Assembly: GCF_003073045.1 (NCBI RefSeq)
Contig: NC_037597.1
Coordinates: 28,697,927 to 28,761,926 of the forward strand
Source: Pomacea canaliculata
Taxonomy: Eukaryota; Mollusca; Gastropoda; Architaenioglossa; Ampullariidae
Length of the DNA: 64,000 nt
Direction: 5' to 3'
The notes under the pieces are model-generated. The model saw only the letters and a program-made list of their open reading frames with translations. It did not search any database and was not told the origin of the DNA. Position 1 is the first letter of the stretch, and each line of letters starts with the position of its first letter. The translations under genes were made by a program, and so were the position numbers. Shown one piece after another: positions 1-13,300 of this stretch.

Positions 1-273
1 GCAACAGCAACTTCACCGGTGTTTGCCAGACGATGCCTGATGACACTCATCTTACAACGGTTCTGGTCGTCATAGAGACGAGGTGGACGAGTTGATGATG
101 ATGATGATGTAGTTTTGTAGCGCGCTAGTTATCACCCGATTCTCACTTTAGCACAAACAGGTTGCTGTAGTTACCAACGGAGTTTTACAGCAGCAGCAAC
201 ATGTCGCCGCGCTGCAAGGACCGCTGTGGTGGTCACGCTGTGATGGGGATGTCGTTAGGGGACGAACACAAAG

Positions 274-396
274 ACAGGACAGAAAGACAGACGCTGGTAG
301 TAGGACAGGAAGACAGACGCTGGTAGTAGGACAGGAAGACAGACGCTGGTAGTAGGACAGGAAGACAGACGATGGTAGTAGGACAGGAAGACCAGG
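274..396. repeat. minisatellite, about 26-bp unit
   Basis: Four to five tandem copies of a unit built on gacaggaagacagacgctgg. It gives short open frames on the minus strand that are repeat artefacts. Confidence 0.85.
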
Positions 397-1263
397 ACAA
401 TCATGAGACGTGAAGGCAGTTTGGTGTCTCTCCTCACCCTCCTTAACCACCCTTCCCCCAACCTGTCCTCACCTGCCCCTCCTCGACAAGTGCTGGCTAA
501 CTTGCATGACGAACACTTTTCATGTTTCTTGTCACACAAGTATGAGAAAATGGAAGTAACTGTAGACTAAAAACTCAAACTGCGCCCCTCCTGCTGATGG
601 GTCAGTGACCCTTGACACGAGGACCAGTGCCTCCCCTTGTCCCCTGTTTTTGTCTACTTGCACCTCCACACACATCACAGTGACGGGCAGTGAGATACGC
701 ACCTCTTGATGAGGAAATAAATTGTACTTATCACATCCATGCGAGCCTCTTGAGCTATTTTAAGCCACTCACTTGAAGCTAGTGCGTCACCAAAGGTCAA
801 AGGTGAGCCCCACATAGACCAACAGCATGGTTTGACAACCGGGTACCCGACTGCCACCCCAGTACCCGGTGTCCTGACTATGGCCATGAGGAGTATTTCT
901 GGAGCTCTCGACGCTGTGCTAAGTACCTGGCCTGGCGTCAACAGACGTCATCAAAGGGACGCCGACAGGTGACATGGATATGACAAGACTGGAACCACAA
1001 CTCTACGGGAAGGTGAAGGACACTAGCTATGACGGGTAGACATGGCGGCGCCGTATATTACATCAGCGTGTGCAGTGAGCATGTTGCTACATGTCTGGGT
1101 GTGGCCACAGGACAGGCTCTTCTCTTTCACTCCGCTGCCCTGTCCTCGTCCTCGCCATCAGATCGCAGTTCAGGACGTAGTCATACACTGTCATAGGAAC
1201 TAAACGTAGCACGTAATGATATCACAGAAGCACTAATGTAGCACTAATGCACGTCATACAGTA
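397..1263. other. unassigned non-repetitive DNA
   Basis: There is no recognised gene here. An 88-codon minus-strand frame at 675-941 resembles no family I know and has no clear splice borders. Purine/pyrimidine composition is ordinary. The stretch lies downstream of the calmodulin-like gene that ends at 7394. Confidence 0.4.
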
Positions 1264-1700
1264 AAAGTAGTGCTCTAGACGTAGTCACGTCACACAGTGA
1301 ACAGTCCTCTAGACGTAGTCACGTCACACAGTGAACAGTCCTCTAGACGTAGTCACGTCACACAGTGAACAGTCCTCTAGACGTAGTCACGTCATACAGT
1401 GAACAGTCCTCTAGACGTAGTCACGTCATACAGTAAAAGTAGTGCTCTAGACGTAGTCACGTCATACAGTAAAAGTAGTGCTCTAGACGTAGTCACGTCA
1501 TACAGTAAAAGTAGTGCTCTAGACGTAGTCACGTCATACAGTAAAAGTAGTGCTCTAGACGTAGTCACGTCATACAGTAAAAGTAGTGCTCTAGACGTAG
1601 TCACGTCATACAGTAAAAGTAGTGCTCTAGACGTAGTCACGTCATACAGTGAACAGTCCTCTAGACGTAGTCACGTCATACAGTGAACAGTCCTCTAGAC
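1264..1700. repeat. minisatellite, 34/36-bp unit
   Basis: About twelve copies of a unit starting ctctagacgtagtcacgtca. Outer copies have a 34-bp form ending gaacagtc and inner copies a 36-bp form ending aaaagtagtg. The 36-bp period is a multiple of three, which keeps false frames open on both strands. Central homogeneity with a different edge form suggests recent expansion of one variant. Confidence 0.9.
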
Positions 1701-1731
1701 GATCTAGTGTCGATCTAGAGTCTAATATATA

Positions 1732-3735
1732 GTCCTTCACACAGTCCAGTATGTAGTCCTTCACACAGTCCAGTGCATAGTCCTTCACACAGTCCAGTAT
1801 GTAGTCCTTCACACAGTCCAGTACATAGTCCTTCACACAGTCCAGTATACAGTCCTTCACACAGTCCAGTACATAGTCCTTCACACAGTCCAGTACATAG
1901 TCCTTCACACAGTCCAGTATGTAGTCCTTCACACAGTCCAGTACATAGTCCTTCACACAGTCCAGTATATAGTCCTTCACACAGTCCAGTATATACAGTA
2001 GTCCTTCACACAGTCCAGTATATGTAGTCCTTCACACAGTCCAGTATATAGTCCTTCACACAGTCCAGTATATACAGTAGTCCTTCACACAGTCCAGTAT
2101 ATAGTCCTTCACACAGTCTAGTACATAGTCCTTCACACAGTCCAGTATATAGTCCTTCACACAGTCCAGTATATAGTCCTTCACACAGTCCAGTATATAG
2201 TCCTTCACACAGTCTAGTACATAGTCCTTCACACAGTCCAGTATATAGTCCTTCACACAGTCCAGTATATACAGTAGTCCTTCACACAGTCCAGTATGTA
2301 GTCCTTCACACAGTCCAGTATACAGGTACAGTCCTTCACACAGTCCCTTCAGTATATATAGTCCAGTAGTATATGTCCTTCACACAGTATATACAGTAGT
2401 CCTTCACACCGTATATACAATAGTAGTCCTTCACACAGTCCACAGTCCATATATAGTCCTTCACACAGTCCAGTATTACAGTAGTCCTGTCACACAGTCC
2501 AGTATATACAGTACATAGTCCTCCACACAGTCTAGTACATAGTCCTTCACACAGTCCAGTATATAGTCCTTCACACAGTCCAGTATATACAGTAGTCCTT
2601 CACACAGTCCAGTATGTAGTCCTTCACACAGTACATAGTACATAACAGTACATAGTCCTTCACACAGTCTAGTACATAGTCCTTCACACAGTCCAGTATA
2701 TAGTCCTTCACACAGTCCAGTATATACAGTAGTCCTTCACACAGTCCAGTATGTAGTCCTTCACACAGTACATAGTACATTACAGTACATAGTCCTTCAC
2801 ACAGTCCAGTATGTAGTCCTTCACACAGTAATAGTACCAGTACATAGTCCCACACAGTCAGTATGTCCTTCACACAGTCCATATACATAGTCTTCACACA
2901 GTCCAGTATATAGTCCTTCAACAGTCTATATACAGTAGTCCTTCACACAGTCAGTATGTAGTCCTTCACACAGTACCAGTACAATAGTACACACAGTCCA
3001 GTTATAGTCTCACACAGTACAGTACATTAGTCCTTCACACAGTTCCTTCACACAGTCTAGTATGTAGTCCTTCACACAGTACATAGTAGTCGTCTTCACA
3101 CAGTCTAGTACTAGTCCTTCACAGTCAGTATATAGTCCTTACACAAGTACACACACAGTCTAGTACATAGTCCTTCACACAGTCAGTAATAGTCCTTCAC
3201 ACAGTACACAGTCAGTAGTCCTTCACACAGTCTAGTACATAAGTCCTTCACACAGTCCATAGTATAGTCCTTCACACAGTCCAGTTAGTCCTTCACACAG
3301 TCAGTATAGTCCTTCACACAGTCCAGTATACAGTACATAGTACCTTCACACACAAACACACAGTAGTCTTCAATACCAGTAGTCCTTCACACAGTCCAGT
3401 ATATAGTCATAGTTCTTCACACAGTCCAGTATATGTCCTTCACACATCCAGTATATTCACACAGTCTAGTACATAGTCCTTCACACAGTCCAATATAAGT
3501 CCTTCACACAGTCCAGTATATAGTCCTTCACACAGTAGGTACTAGTCCTTCACACAGTCCAGTATATAGTCCTTCACACAGTCCAGTATGTAGTCCTTCA
3601 CACAGTCTAGTACATAGTCCTTCACACAGTCTAGTATATAGTCCTTCACACAGTCCAGTATATAGTCCTTCACACAGTCCAGTATATAGCCCTTCACACA
3701 GTTCAGTATATACAGTAGTCCTTCACACAAGTGAA
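1732..3735. repeat. 2-kb minisatellite, 24-bp unit
   Basis: A long array of agtccttcacacagtccagt plus a variable four-base end (atat, acat, atgt). The left third (to about 2330) and the right end (about 3540-3735) are regular. The middle (about 2340-3540) has many one- to few-base insertions and deletions. Interspersed longer variants add atacagta. Confidence 0.92.
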
Positions 3736-4299
3736 GTATCATTCACACAGTTCACCATGGTCATCAACATGGCGACTGTTTGTTCTGTAATTTATTTCTC
3801 AGTTTATCTTTAAAAGCGTGGTTTCCGTAGCTGCGTGCGCATCTCGCGCCGCTGTAGCCAGTCATGCTGTAGGTGGATTCGGGAGGATGTCAATCAGATG
3901 CGTTTCCATTTAGGCAGTCGACGTCAGGGGTCGGGAGTCAAGAGGTCATAAGGCCATCATTTAAGGCTGAGGTCAGCAGCTGAAGTGACAAGGGGTGGGG
4001 GTGGTGGAGTTTCTTAGAGCTTGCTAAGGTGGACCACTCACATCCGTTGTTCACAAAGTTGTCAAAGGGAAGCCAGCAGTGGACCTCACTGCCGATCTGA
4101 TGCCGTCTCGTGTGGCTGTCTGTCTCTGTCTCTGTCTCCTTTCACGTCAAGTGACGATTGTTGACAAAGAGTTAAGAACTGTTTGGCTGTTGTCGAAGGC
4201 ACGTGACTCACGTGTGTCTTGGTGTGACACCAATGGTTCCATGATCAGACAGAGTTAGCTTGAGACCGCGGGCTGTCAACAAGCACTTTCATGCAATTC
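3736..4299. other. non-repetitive spacer
   Basis: Ordinary mixed sequence with no open frame of note and no recognised gene or RNA. It separates the 24-bp array from the next repeats. Confidence 0.4.
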
Positions 4300-4362
4300 T
4301 GTCTCGTCATCATCTGTCCTCTTGTCATCATCTGTCCTCTTGTCATCATCTGTCCTCTCTAG
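4300..4362. repeat. short tandem triplet, about 19-bp unit
   Basis: Three copies of catcatctgtcctcttgt. Confidence 0.75.
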
Positions 4363-4589
4363 TTCTGTGGATGTGCGTTACTGTCCACTCCCAGCGTGCT
4401 GTGCTTGCCTTAACATCAGTAACTCACTAAACCAAATATAGATAGTGCCAGTTGTTAGCTGGTAAGAATACTGTACTGTTGTATATGGCAAGAATAATAA
4501 TAGATTGCAATCAATGATTGAATGAAGGAGCCGGGAGAGGTGTCTGTCTCAGGGCCTATGTTGACTTTTGGCGGCCTGGTCTGTAGATT

Positions 4590-5815
4590 ATTTCTATGGT
4601 AGTGTGTAAATGTTGATATGGGAGTGTGTATATGTTGATATGTGTGATGTTGATGGGAGTGTGTTTGTTATGTGTGATTATGGGATATGTGTGTGTTATA
4701 TGTGATATGGGAGTGTGTTTATGTTGATATGGGAGTGTGTTATGTATGTATATGGGAGTGTGTTTGTATATATGGGAGTGTGTTTATCGTTGAATGATGG
4801 ATGGTTATTGATATGGGAGGTGTGTTGTATGTTGTATATGGGAGTGTGTTTATGTTGATATGGGTTGAGGGAGTGTGTTTATGTTGAGTATGTGTTGTAT
4901 GTTGATGGGAGTGTGTTTGTGATATGTTGATATGGGATGTGTGTTTAATGTTGATATGGGAGTGTGTATGTTGATATGGGAGTGGTTTATGTTGATATGG
5001 GAGTGTGTTTTGATATGGAGTGTGTTTTGATATGGGAGTGTGTATGTTGATATGGGGAGTGTGTTATGTGATATGGGAGTGTGTTTATGTTGATATGGGA
5101 GTGTGTTTGTAAATGTTGATATGGGAGTGTGTAAATGTTGATATGGGAGTGTGTTTATGTTGATATGGGAGTGTGTAATGTTGATATGGGAGTGTGTTTA
5201 TGTTGATATGGGAGTGTGTATATGTTGATATGGGAGTGTGTTAAATGTTGATATGGGAGTGTGTATATGTTGATATGGGAGTGTGTAATGTTGATATGGG
5301 AGTGTGTTTGTTGATATGGGAGTGTGTTTATGTTGATATGGGAGTGTGTATTGTTGTGATATGGAGTGTGTTGTGAAATGTTGATATGGGAGTGTGTTAT
5401 ATGTTGATATGGGAGTGTGTAAATATGTTGATATGGGAGTGTGTTTGTATGTTGATGATGGAGTGTGTATATGTTGATATGGGAGTGTGTTTGTATGTTG
5501 ATATGATATGGAGTGTGTAAAGTGTTGATATGGAGTGTGTATATGTTGATATGGGAGTGTGTTTGTATGTGTTGATATGGGAGTGTGTAATGTTGTGATA
5601 TGGGAGTGTGTATATGTTGATATGGAGTGTGTTTGTAAATGTGATATGGGAGTGTGATATGTTGATATGGGAGTGTGTATGATATGGAGTGTGTATGTTG
5701 ATATGTGAGTGATGTTGTAGTGTGAATGTGGGAGTGTGTATATGTGTATGTGTTGATATGTGAGTGTGTTTGTATGTGTTGATATGTGGGTGTGCTTGTA
5801 TATGTTGATAGGTTG
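4590..5815. repeat. 1.2-kb minisatellite, 22-bp unit
   Basis: Array of tgttgatatgggagtgtgtt with variable two- to four-base ends. Many copies have small indels, mostly loss of single bases, especially at 4620-5100 and 5340-5750. The reverse strand gives false frames rich in His, Ser and Thr. Confidence 0.92.
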
Positions 5816-6384
5816 TGGCTGTCATCAATACTTGTAAATTGTTTAGACGTCCACACAGTCTCACCACACCCTGGGTTCAAGGGCTGCAACACACTCCACA
5901 CACTGATGTCCTTTCAGAAGCTTTGTAGAGACTGACACAATTATTTTTAATTTAATGAACTTCCATGACACTGACAAGTTTCATACTTAGTTTGAAATCA
6001 TATACAAGAATACTCCGTGAGCTAAAAAATGGTCTACAAAAATTAAGCAAAGCAAAATTTTTAAAATACTTGAAGCATGACAGGACATCATTATTCACAG
6101 ACAATTACTAGTCTTTATAACATTTTATCATAATAATATTCATAATAAACATTGCAATACTACGGAGACATTGTGACCTTCACCTTGCAATCAACCAAGT
6201 TCATCTCTATTTGGTCATTCCGCTCTTTTCTAAAAATAATCTGACCTCCTCTTTCCCTCTGGTTCCTCCTCCCCCGCCTCCTACAAACCTTACTCAGCGT
6301 GTTTTGTCCTCCCTCTCCCTAACAGGTAAGTCACCTGACTGTGACGTCAGCAAAACGATTAGTGTAGACAATAAAGGTGAGAAA
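5816..6384. other. AT-rich spacer
   Basis: Mostly A+T-rich, with no gene recognised. A pyrimidine-rich stretch at about 6240-6325 ends in a splice-acceptor-like ctaacag, but no exon follows. Confidence 0.35.
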
Positions 6385-6697
6385 CAAACTACCTGTAGTA
6401 TGTTCTGTAGACAATGTAGACTGTAGTCTAGACAATGTAGACTGTAGTATGTTCTGTAGACAATGTAGACTGTAGTATGTATACAGGTATATAGACAATG
6501 TAGACTGTAGTATGTTCTGTAGACAATATAGACTGTAGTGTAGACAATGTAGACTGTAGTATGTTCTGTAGACAATATAGACTGTAGTGTAGACAATGTA
6601 GACTGTAGTATGCTCTGTAGACAATATAGACTGTAGTCTAGACAATGTAGACTGTAGTGTAGACAATGTAGACTGTAGTATGTTCTGTAGACAATAA
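6385..6697. repeat. minisatellite, about 28-bp unit
   Basis: About eleven copies or half-copies of gtagacaatgtagactgtag followed or not by tatgttct. The short form without the last eight bases alternates with the long one, giving a two-level structure. Confidence 0.88.
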
Positions 6698-6929
6698 AGC
6701 ATGTCTCTAGCCTGTGTACTACTACAGTGTACTACCAGACGATGCTGACCCCACTTAACCCTGACCCTAGTACTGAGGGCACTCACACGAGCAAGTCTGT
6801 AGCGCTGTCTGCCAGGCTCAGTTTTTAAGGACTGCGGCCAAAAAGAGAATTTGAACAAAGGTATTGAGTGCTGTGGCCAGTAGATGTCAGTAGGCTTGTG
6901 TCTAGCTACAACTGGCAGTAATCGTGTTA

Positions 6930-7056
6930 CATAATACACCGTGTGTTACATAATACATGACGTGTTACACAATACACCATGTGTTACATATAATACACGA
7001 TGTGTTACATAATACACCCTGTGTTACATAATACACTGTGTGTTACATGATACAGT
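6930..7056. repeat. short array, 17-21-bp unit
   Basis: About six copies of gtgttacataatacac with variable joints. Confidence 0.8.
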
Positions 7057-7177
7057 TGTGTAAAGCAAGCTCTGGTTTACAAGAGTGAATAACCCTGAGT
7101 AAGTACTCAGAAATAAAATTTCTGTTCAAGTGAAAGGAGGAGAGCAGCAGTCGACTGTTGATGTGGCGGGCGGCTGG

Positions 7178-7252
7178 AGGTCAGCCAGGAGGTCAGCCAG
7201 GAGGTCAGCCAGGTGCTCAGCCAGGAGGTCAGCCAGGAGGTCAGCCAGGTGG
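7178..7252. repeat. 12-bp minisatellite
   Basis: About six copies of aggaggtcagcc, one with aggtgctcagcc. The unit is a multiple of three, so it keeps a false Trp/Leu/Thr-rich frame open on the minus strand. Confidence 0.85.
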
Positions 7253-7393
7253 CAGCTGTGGCCGTTGACTGGCTGATGGCCAAAACAAGGTTGACAAGGT
7301 GAAGGCCACTTGCTACGGTGGAGAAGAAAGGTGCGTGAGATGGCTGACATGACACACCACAACTGTGTCAGTGCCGGGGTGTCACTGCTACAA

Positions 7394-10300
7394 TTAACTG
7401 CGACCTTCGCTTAGCAGCCGAACGAACTCTGTAACAAGCAAAGGGAGAGAACAAGCTATTGAGGGCCACCCGGAAACCCAGCTGAGATGTGACGGCTACA
7501 AATATGTCTGTAGAAATAAATATGATGGCCCGACATCAGCAGCATGTAATACATCAAGTTATAGATATCATGATATCAGTAGTGACATAATATAAATATA
7601 TCTAACATTGAGCTGAGTGATGTCCCTTGGCCTTACAGGCTACAGTGGACGAGTGTTGCATCTTGTGCGCTGTTCTGTCTTCAGCTTCCCTCTCGTGTCC
7701 GTGCTTTCACCTGCGCATGTCTGATGTGACTGTGTGATTGTGCTGGATTGTGTGTGATTGTGCTGGATTGTGTTGTGGTAACAGGCGGTCAGCGTGACGT
7801 CACACCTACCCTGGTAGTTCACCCGTCCGTCACCGTCGGTATCGGCTTCGCTGATCATGTCGTTGACCTCCTTGTCGCTCAGATTCTCGCCCAGGCTGGC
7901 CATGACCTGCCGAATCTCGGCTGGGGAGATGGAACCGTTCTTGTCCTTGTCGAAGACCTTGAAAGCCTCCAGCATGTCATCGCAGGGTTGGTTCATCTTG
8001 GGCCCGACCACCTTCACGAATTCTTGGAAGTCCACCGTGCCGCTACCTGCACACCGCCCGCAACATGACGTCACGCCTGGCCTTCCACAGGGGCGGCCAT
8101 TCCTACCACAGCATTTAACTTGCGTCTGTCACCACTGTCACCTTGCGTTACTCACCACTGTCACCTGCATCTCTCACCACCACCTACTTCCCTGACTAAC
8201 TGCCAACAACTGACGAGCATGAGGTCAGGGAGTTGAAACTAACCTCCTGTCCCCTTGACCCCCTGACCTCGCTATGTACTTGATGCTGTGTCGTTGTCTG
8301 TCTTACTGTCTCTGTGTGTATTACAGCATTACAGGCGAAGATGCGCCACCATTATCATTACAGCGACATTCATCGGTTACTGTACGCACTGCTTGTTGCA
8401 AGCATTTCTTACACCTGGTGGTAACCTGCCTGTTACACACCCTGGTGTTAACCTGCCTGTTACACACCCTGGTGTTAACCTGCCTGTTACACACCCTGGT
8501 GTTAACCTGCCTGTTACACACCCTGATGTTAACCTGCCTGTTACACACCCTGATATTAGCCTGCCTGTTACACACCCTGATATTAACCTGCCTGTTACAC
8601 ACCCTGATATTAACCTGCCTGTTACACACCCTGATGTTAGCCTGCCTGTTACACACCCTGATGTTAGCCTGCCTGTTACACACCTGATGTTAACCTGCCT
8701 GTTACACACCCCGGTGGTAACTTGCTGTTACATAACCTGCTGTTACACACCTGATGTTAACCTGCCTGTTACCACCCCGGTGGTAACCTGCCTGTTACAC
8801 ACCCTGATGTTAACCTGCCTGTTACACACCCTGATGTTAGCCTGCCTGTTACACACCCTGATGTTAGCCTGCCTGTTACACACCTGATGTTAACCTGCCT
8901 GTTACACACCCCGGTGGTAACTTGCCTGTTACATAACCTGCCTGTTACACACCTGATGTTAACCTGCCTGTTACACACCCCGGTGGTAACCTGCCTGTTA
9001 CACACCCTGATGTTAACCTGCCTGTTACACACCTGATGTTAACCTGCCTGTTACACACCCCGGTGGTAACCTGCCTGTTACACACTCTGATATTAGCCTG
9101 CCTGTTACACACTCTGATATTAACCTGCCTGTTACACACCCTGATGTTAACCTGCCTGTTACACACCCCGGTGGTAACCTGCCTGTTACACACCCTGATG
9201 TTAACCTGCCTGTTACACACCCTGATGTTAACCTGCCTGTTACACACCCTGATGTTAGCCTGCCTGTTACACACCCCGGTGGTAACTTGCCTGTTACACA
9301 CCTGATGTTAACCTGCCTGTTACACACCCTGGTTAACCTGCCTGTTACACACCCCGGTGGTAACCTGCCTGTTACACACCCTGATGTTAACCTGCCTGTT
9401 ACACACCCTGATATTAGCCTGCCATTTACACACCTGATGTTAACCTGCCTGTTACACACCCTGGTGCTAACCTGCCTGTTACACACCTGATGTTAACCTG
9501 TTCGTTACACACGTTAAACTGCCTGATATTAGCCTCCCTCTGATGTATCTCTTCCACTCATCCCTCCTCTGGCATCGCCTCCTGCCGATTCGCTTACCTG
9601 TCCCCCCAGCCCACAAGGTACAACCCTCCGGCAGACTGTGACGTAAGCTATGCATGTGGCCGGCTTAATGGAAGGACACGTACCGTCAGAGTCCAGCTCT
9701 CTAATCATGTCTTTGAGCTCCTTGTCCGTGGGTTTCTGTCCCAGGGTGCACATGGCTTCCCCCAGCTCCTTGGTGGTGATGGTGCCGCTGCCGTCCTTGT
9801 CGAAGAGATCGAAGGCCTCCTTCATTTCTGTCACAATCATCATCAGTATCATCACTGTCGTCGTCATGTTCAACGTCACGTACATACAACAGGTCATCAG
9901 AGAAAGAAGAGGTTGTGATAAAGGGCCGTAACTCACCGTCCATCTGTTTCTTTGTGTTCTGAGATGCCTGAGGAGACAGAGACAAACACATGCATCAATG
10001 GCAGCAACATCATGTCATCATGTTATCAGTCTCATTATGTTTTGAGTCTGTGTCCTAATGCTCTCAGAGTGACACGTCTCATGTTATCAGTCTCATAGCG
10101 TGTTATTATGTTATCAGTCTGTCCTACTGCTATCAGTGTGACACAGTGTGACACAGTGTGACATGTCTCGCGTTATCAGTCTCATAGCGTGTTATTATGT
10201 TATCAGTCTGTCCTACTGCTATCAGTGTGACACAGTGTGACACAGTGTGACATGTCTCGCGTTATCAGTCTCATAGCGTGTTATTATGTTATTAGTCTGT

Positions 10301-13300
10301 CCTACTGCTATCAGTGTGACACAGTGTGACACAGTGTGACATGTCTCGCGTTATCAGTCTCATAGCGTGTTATTATGTTATCAGTCTGTCCTACTGCTAT
10401 CAGTGTGACACAGTGTGACACAGTGTGACATGTCTCGTGTTATCAGTCTCATAGCGTGTTATTATGTTATCAGTCTGTCCTACTGCTATCAGTGTGACAC
10501 AGTGTGACATGTCTCGTGTTATCAGTCTCATAGCATGTTATTATGTTATCAGTCTGTCCTAATGCTATCAGTGTGACACAGTGTGACATGTCTCGTGTTA
10601 TCAGTCTCATAGCATGTTATTATGTTACCAGTCTGTGTCCTAATGCTCTCAGAGTGACATGTCTCGTGTTATCACCCCAATAACATGTCTCATCGTGTTA
10701 TTAGCGCAACATGTCATTTCTCTACCAGCATTAGCGTTGTCAGTACACTAGTTAGTGCACACTAATGTCAGTGGCATGTAAAATTGAGTCTCTGTCACTG
10801 ACAGCATTTGAAGTCTTGTATTGTCCCGACTGTGGCGCTACAAGTCTTGCCACCCACGCCATTTGTCAGGATGAGCAGGATGAGCAGGATGAGCAGGGTG
10901 TAAGGCAAGGCCGAGTTCTAAACACTTTTCTTTCAGTTCCCTACAGTCAGCCTGCACAGCACGGTGTCCTCGTGTTTACCTTCGCAATTATGACACATGA
11001 CAAGTACACGTGATTTTAGCAGTATGACAAAAGACAGGTGGACACGTCGCTTCTGGATTGTGCCAGGTGACAAGTACACACAGTTTTATGACAGATGACA
11101 AGTACACATAGTATTTATGACAGGTGACAAGTACACATAGTATGTATGACAAGTGACAAGTACACATAGTATTTATGACAAGTGACAAGTACACATAGTG
11201 TTTATGACAGATGACAAGTACACATAGTGTTTATGACAGATGACAAGTACACATAGTATTTATGACAGATGACAAGTACACATAGTATTTATGACAGATG
11301 ACAAGTACACATAGTATGTATGACAAGTGACAAGTACACATAGTGTTTATGACAAGTGACAAGTACACATAGTATGTATGACAAGTGACAAGTACACATA
11401 GTATGTATGACAGATGACAAGTACACATAGTATTTATGACAAGTGACAAGTACACATAGTATGTATGACAGATGACAAGTACACATAGTGTTTATGACAA
11501 GTGACAAGTACACATAGTGTTTATGACAAGTGACAAGTACACATAGTATGTATGACAAGTGACAAGTACACATAGTATTATGACAAGTGACAAGTACACA
11601 GTTTCTGCATTATGACAAATCACAGGTACACACATAATTTTGTATTTATATGAGATGATGTCCGCCAGACTTCATCAGACATTTGTCCAGACGCAGACGT
11701 TGCTATAGTTACGGTGACAGCTTCCAAGGAAGCTCTGTGGATGGAGTGAGATGAGACCTTTGAACACAAGACTGCACTGCTGTCATCATCGCCATTATCA
11801 TCACCAATATCATCGCCATTATCATCACCATCATCAGTTCAATGTGACAGCCCGCCAGCTGTGTAGCTGTGAAGGAGCCCAAAGCTAAGCCCTCCACACA
11901 GCATCCGCCACTCACATGCTCCTCACCAGGGGTCGCTAGGGTCAGGGACAGAACAATTTCACCGACTGAGCGGAAGCTGATGTTTGTTTGTTCTCGTGTG
12001 TGTGCAAGCTGTGACCTGTGGCCTTGACTGCACCAGTCAGGTGACCATGTCTGAGCTAGTGACAGGGTGTGTCAGCTTGTCGTGTGTACAAATGTCGGAC
12101 AATCGTTGTGGCACAAGCTAAGTGTCAGTCGTGTAGCACGCGCTGCAAGTGACAAAGTGCTTATGTAGCGCTCAGCTCATGTCAGTCGTCTGTCGTTGAA
12201 GTTTTTTGACAAGTTGGTTATGACACATCCACGGCTTGACTTCTGGCAGCTCCGCAGTCACGTGGCTCCAGCGAGACCCCTCCCCACGCCCCCTTATCAA
12301 AAAGATCACGTGATGATGCGTTAACATTCCAACAGAATTCATGACGTCACCCACTGACACGTCATCTCCTGACACCTGGCAGCATCTCGGCAAAACCCAG
12401 ACACGAGCCACTGACTCCAGGTGCTCGCCACCCGGCGCCTGCATCCACGCGTCATCCGACGCACCGCATGCGACAGACTGGGACTGCTTCCGGTTTACGA
12501 TACGCGTGGATGAAAAGCCCTCCGTGACCCAGGAGCTGGGGTGAAGGTCAGGGTCATTCTGGTCCTGGTGTCTCTGAGGACTCCTTTCCCTCCCCTCCCA
12601 CAACTCGCGCGCTGCTCCTGGACTTACGTCAGACTTACATCCACCTGCTGGGACCTCGGCTATGTGCGTACAGCAAGGGGAAGAGGGAAACCATCTAGCA
12701 CCTGTGAACTGTGGCTAGTCGTGTGAACAAGTGTCCGGCCAGAGAGAAGTACATGTGAACAAGTGTCCCGTCAGACACATGTACATGTGAACAAGTGTGC
12801 GGTCAGCGAGAAGCACGTGTGAACAAGTGCCCGGTCAGACAGAGGTACATGTGAGCAAGTGCCCGGTGAGAGAGTTGAAATGCGTGCCGAGACGAGAGGT
12901 GAAGTGAGAACATCACGAGCCCGACTGTCAGGTGACAAGCGCCGCCATACCACTGCCCCCGCCCGCCTGTGCCCCCTCACCTGCAGGTTAAAGCTCGTTG
13001 GATGTGCAGGTGAAAACGACCGTTCGACAAGTAGACTTGCTGGATGCTAATTTTAGCTGTGGCCTGGCCGTCTGCAAACACCAAGACGTGCAGCGCAGGT
13101 TGTGGCGGATCCCGCACGGCAGCCAGACTTGCGCCATTCCTACCCCGGGTGGGTGTAGCGGAAACTGGGCGGGTAGGGGATACCCGGCTACAGGTGTGGC
13201 CGCACTGTCACCAACAACACTGACCTCCTCCGGCTTTCTATAGAGTCGACTCTATATATATATATGTATATAGTAGTATCTAGACACGCAGCTGTACCAC

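Noticed and set aside
675-941. 88-codon minus frame as a gene
   Set aside because: No recognisable family, no clear splice sites and no supporting context.
8288-9486. Long frames over the 27-bp array (LPVTHPDVN and CNRQVNIR repeats)
   Set aside because: Period divisible by three and intronic position between two firm EF-hand exons. No independent coding signal.
12172-12603. 143-codon minus frame as an extra exon or gene
   Set aside because: No family resemblance. It lies inside the first intron of CaM-like 1, whose flanking exons already join in phase.
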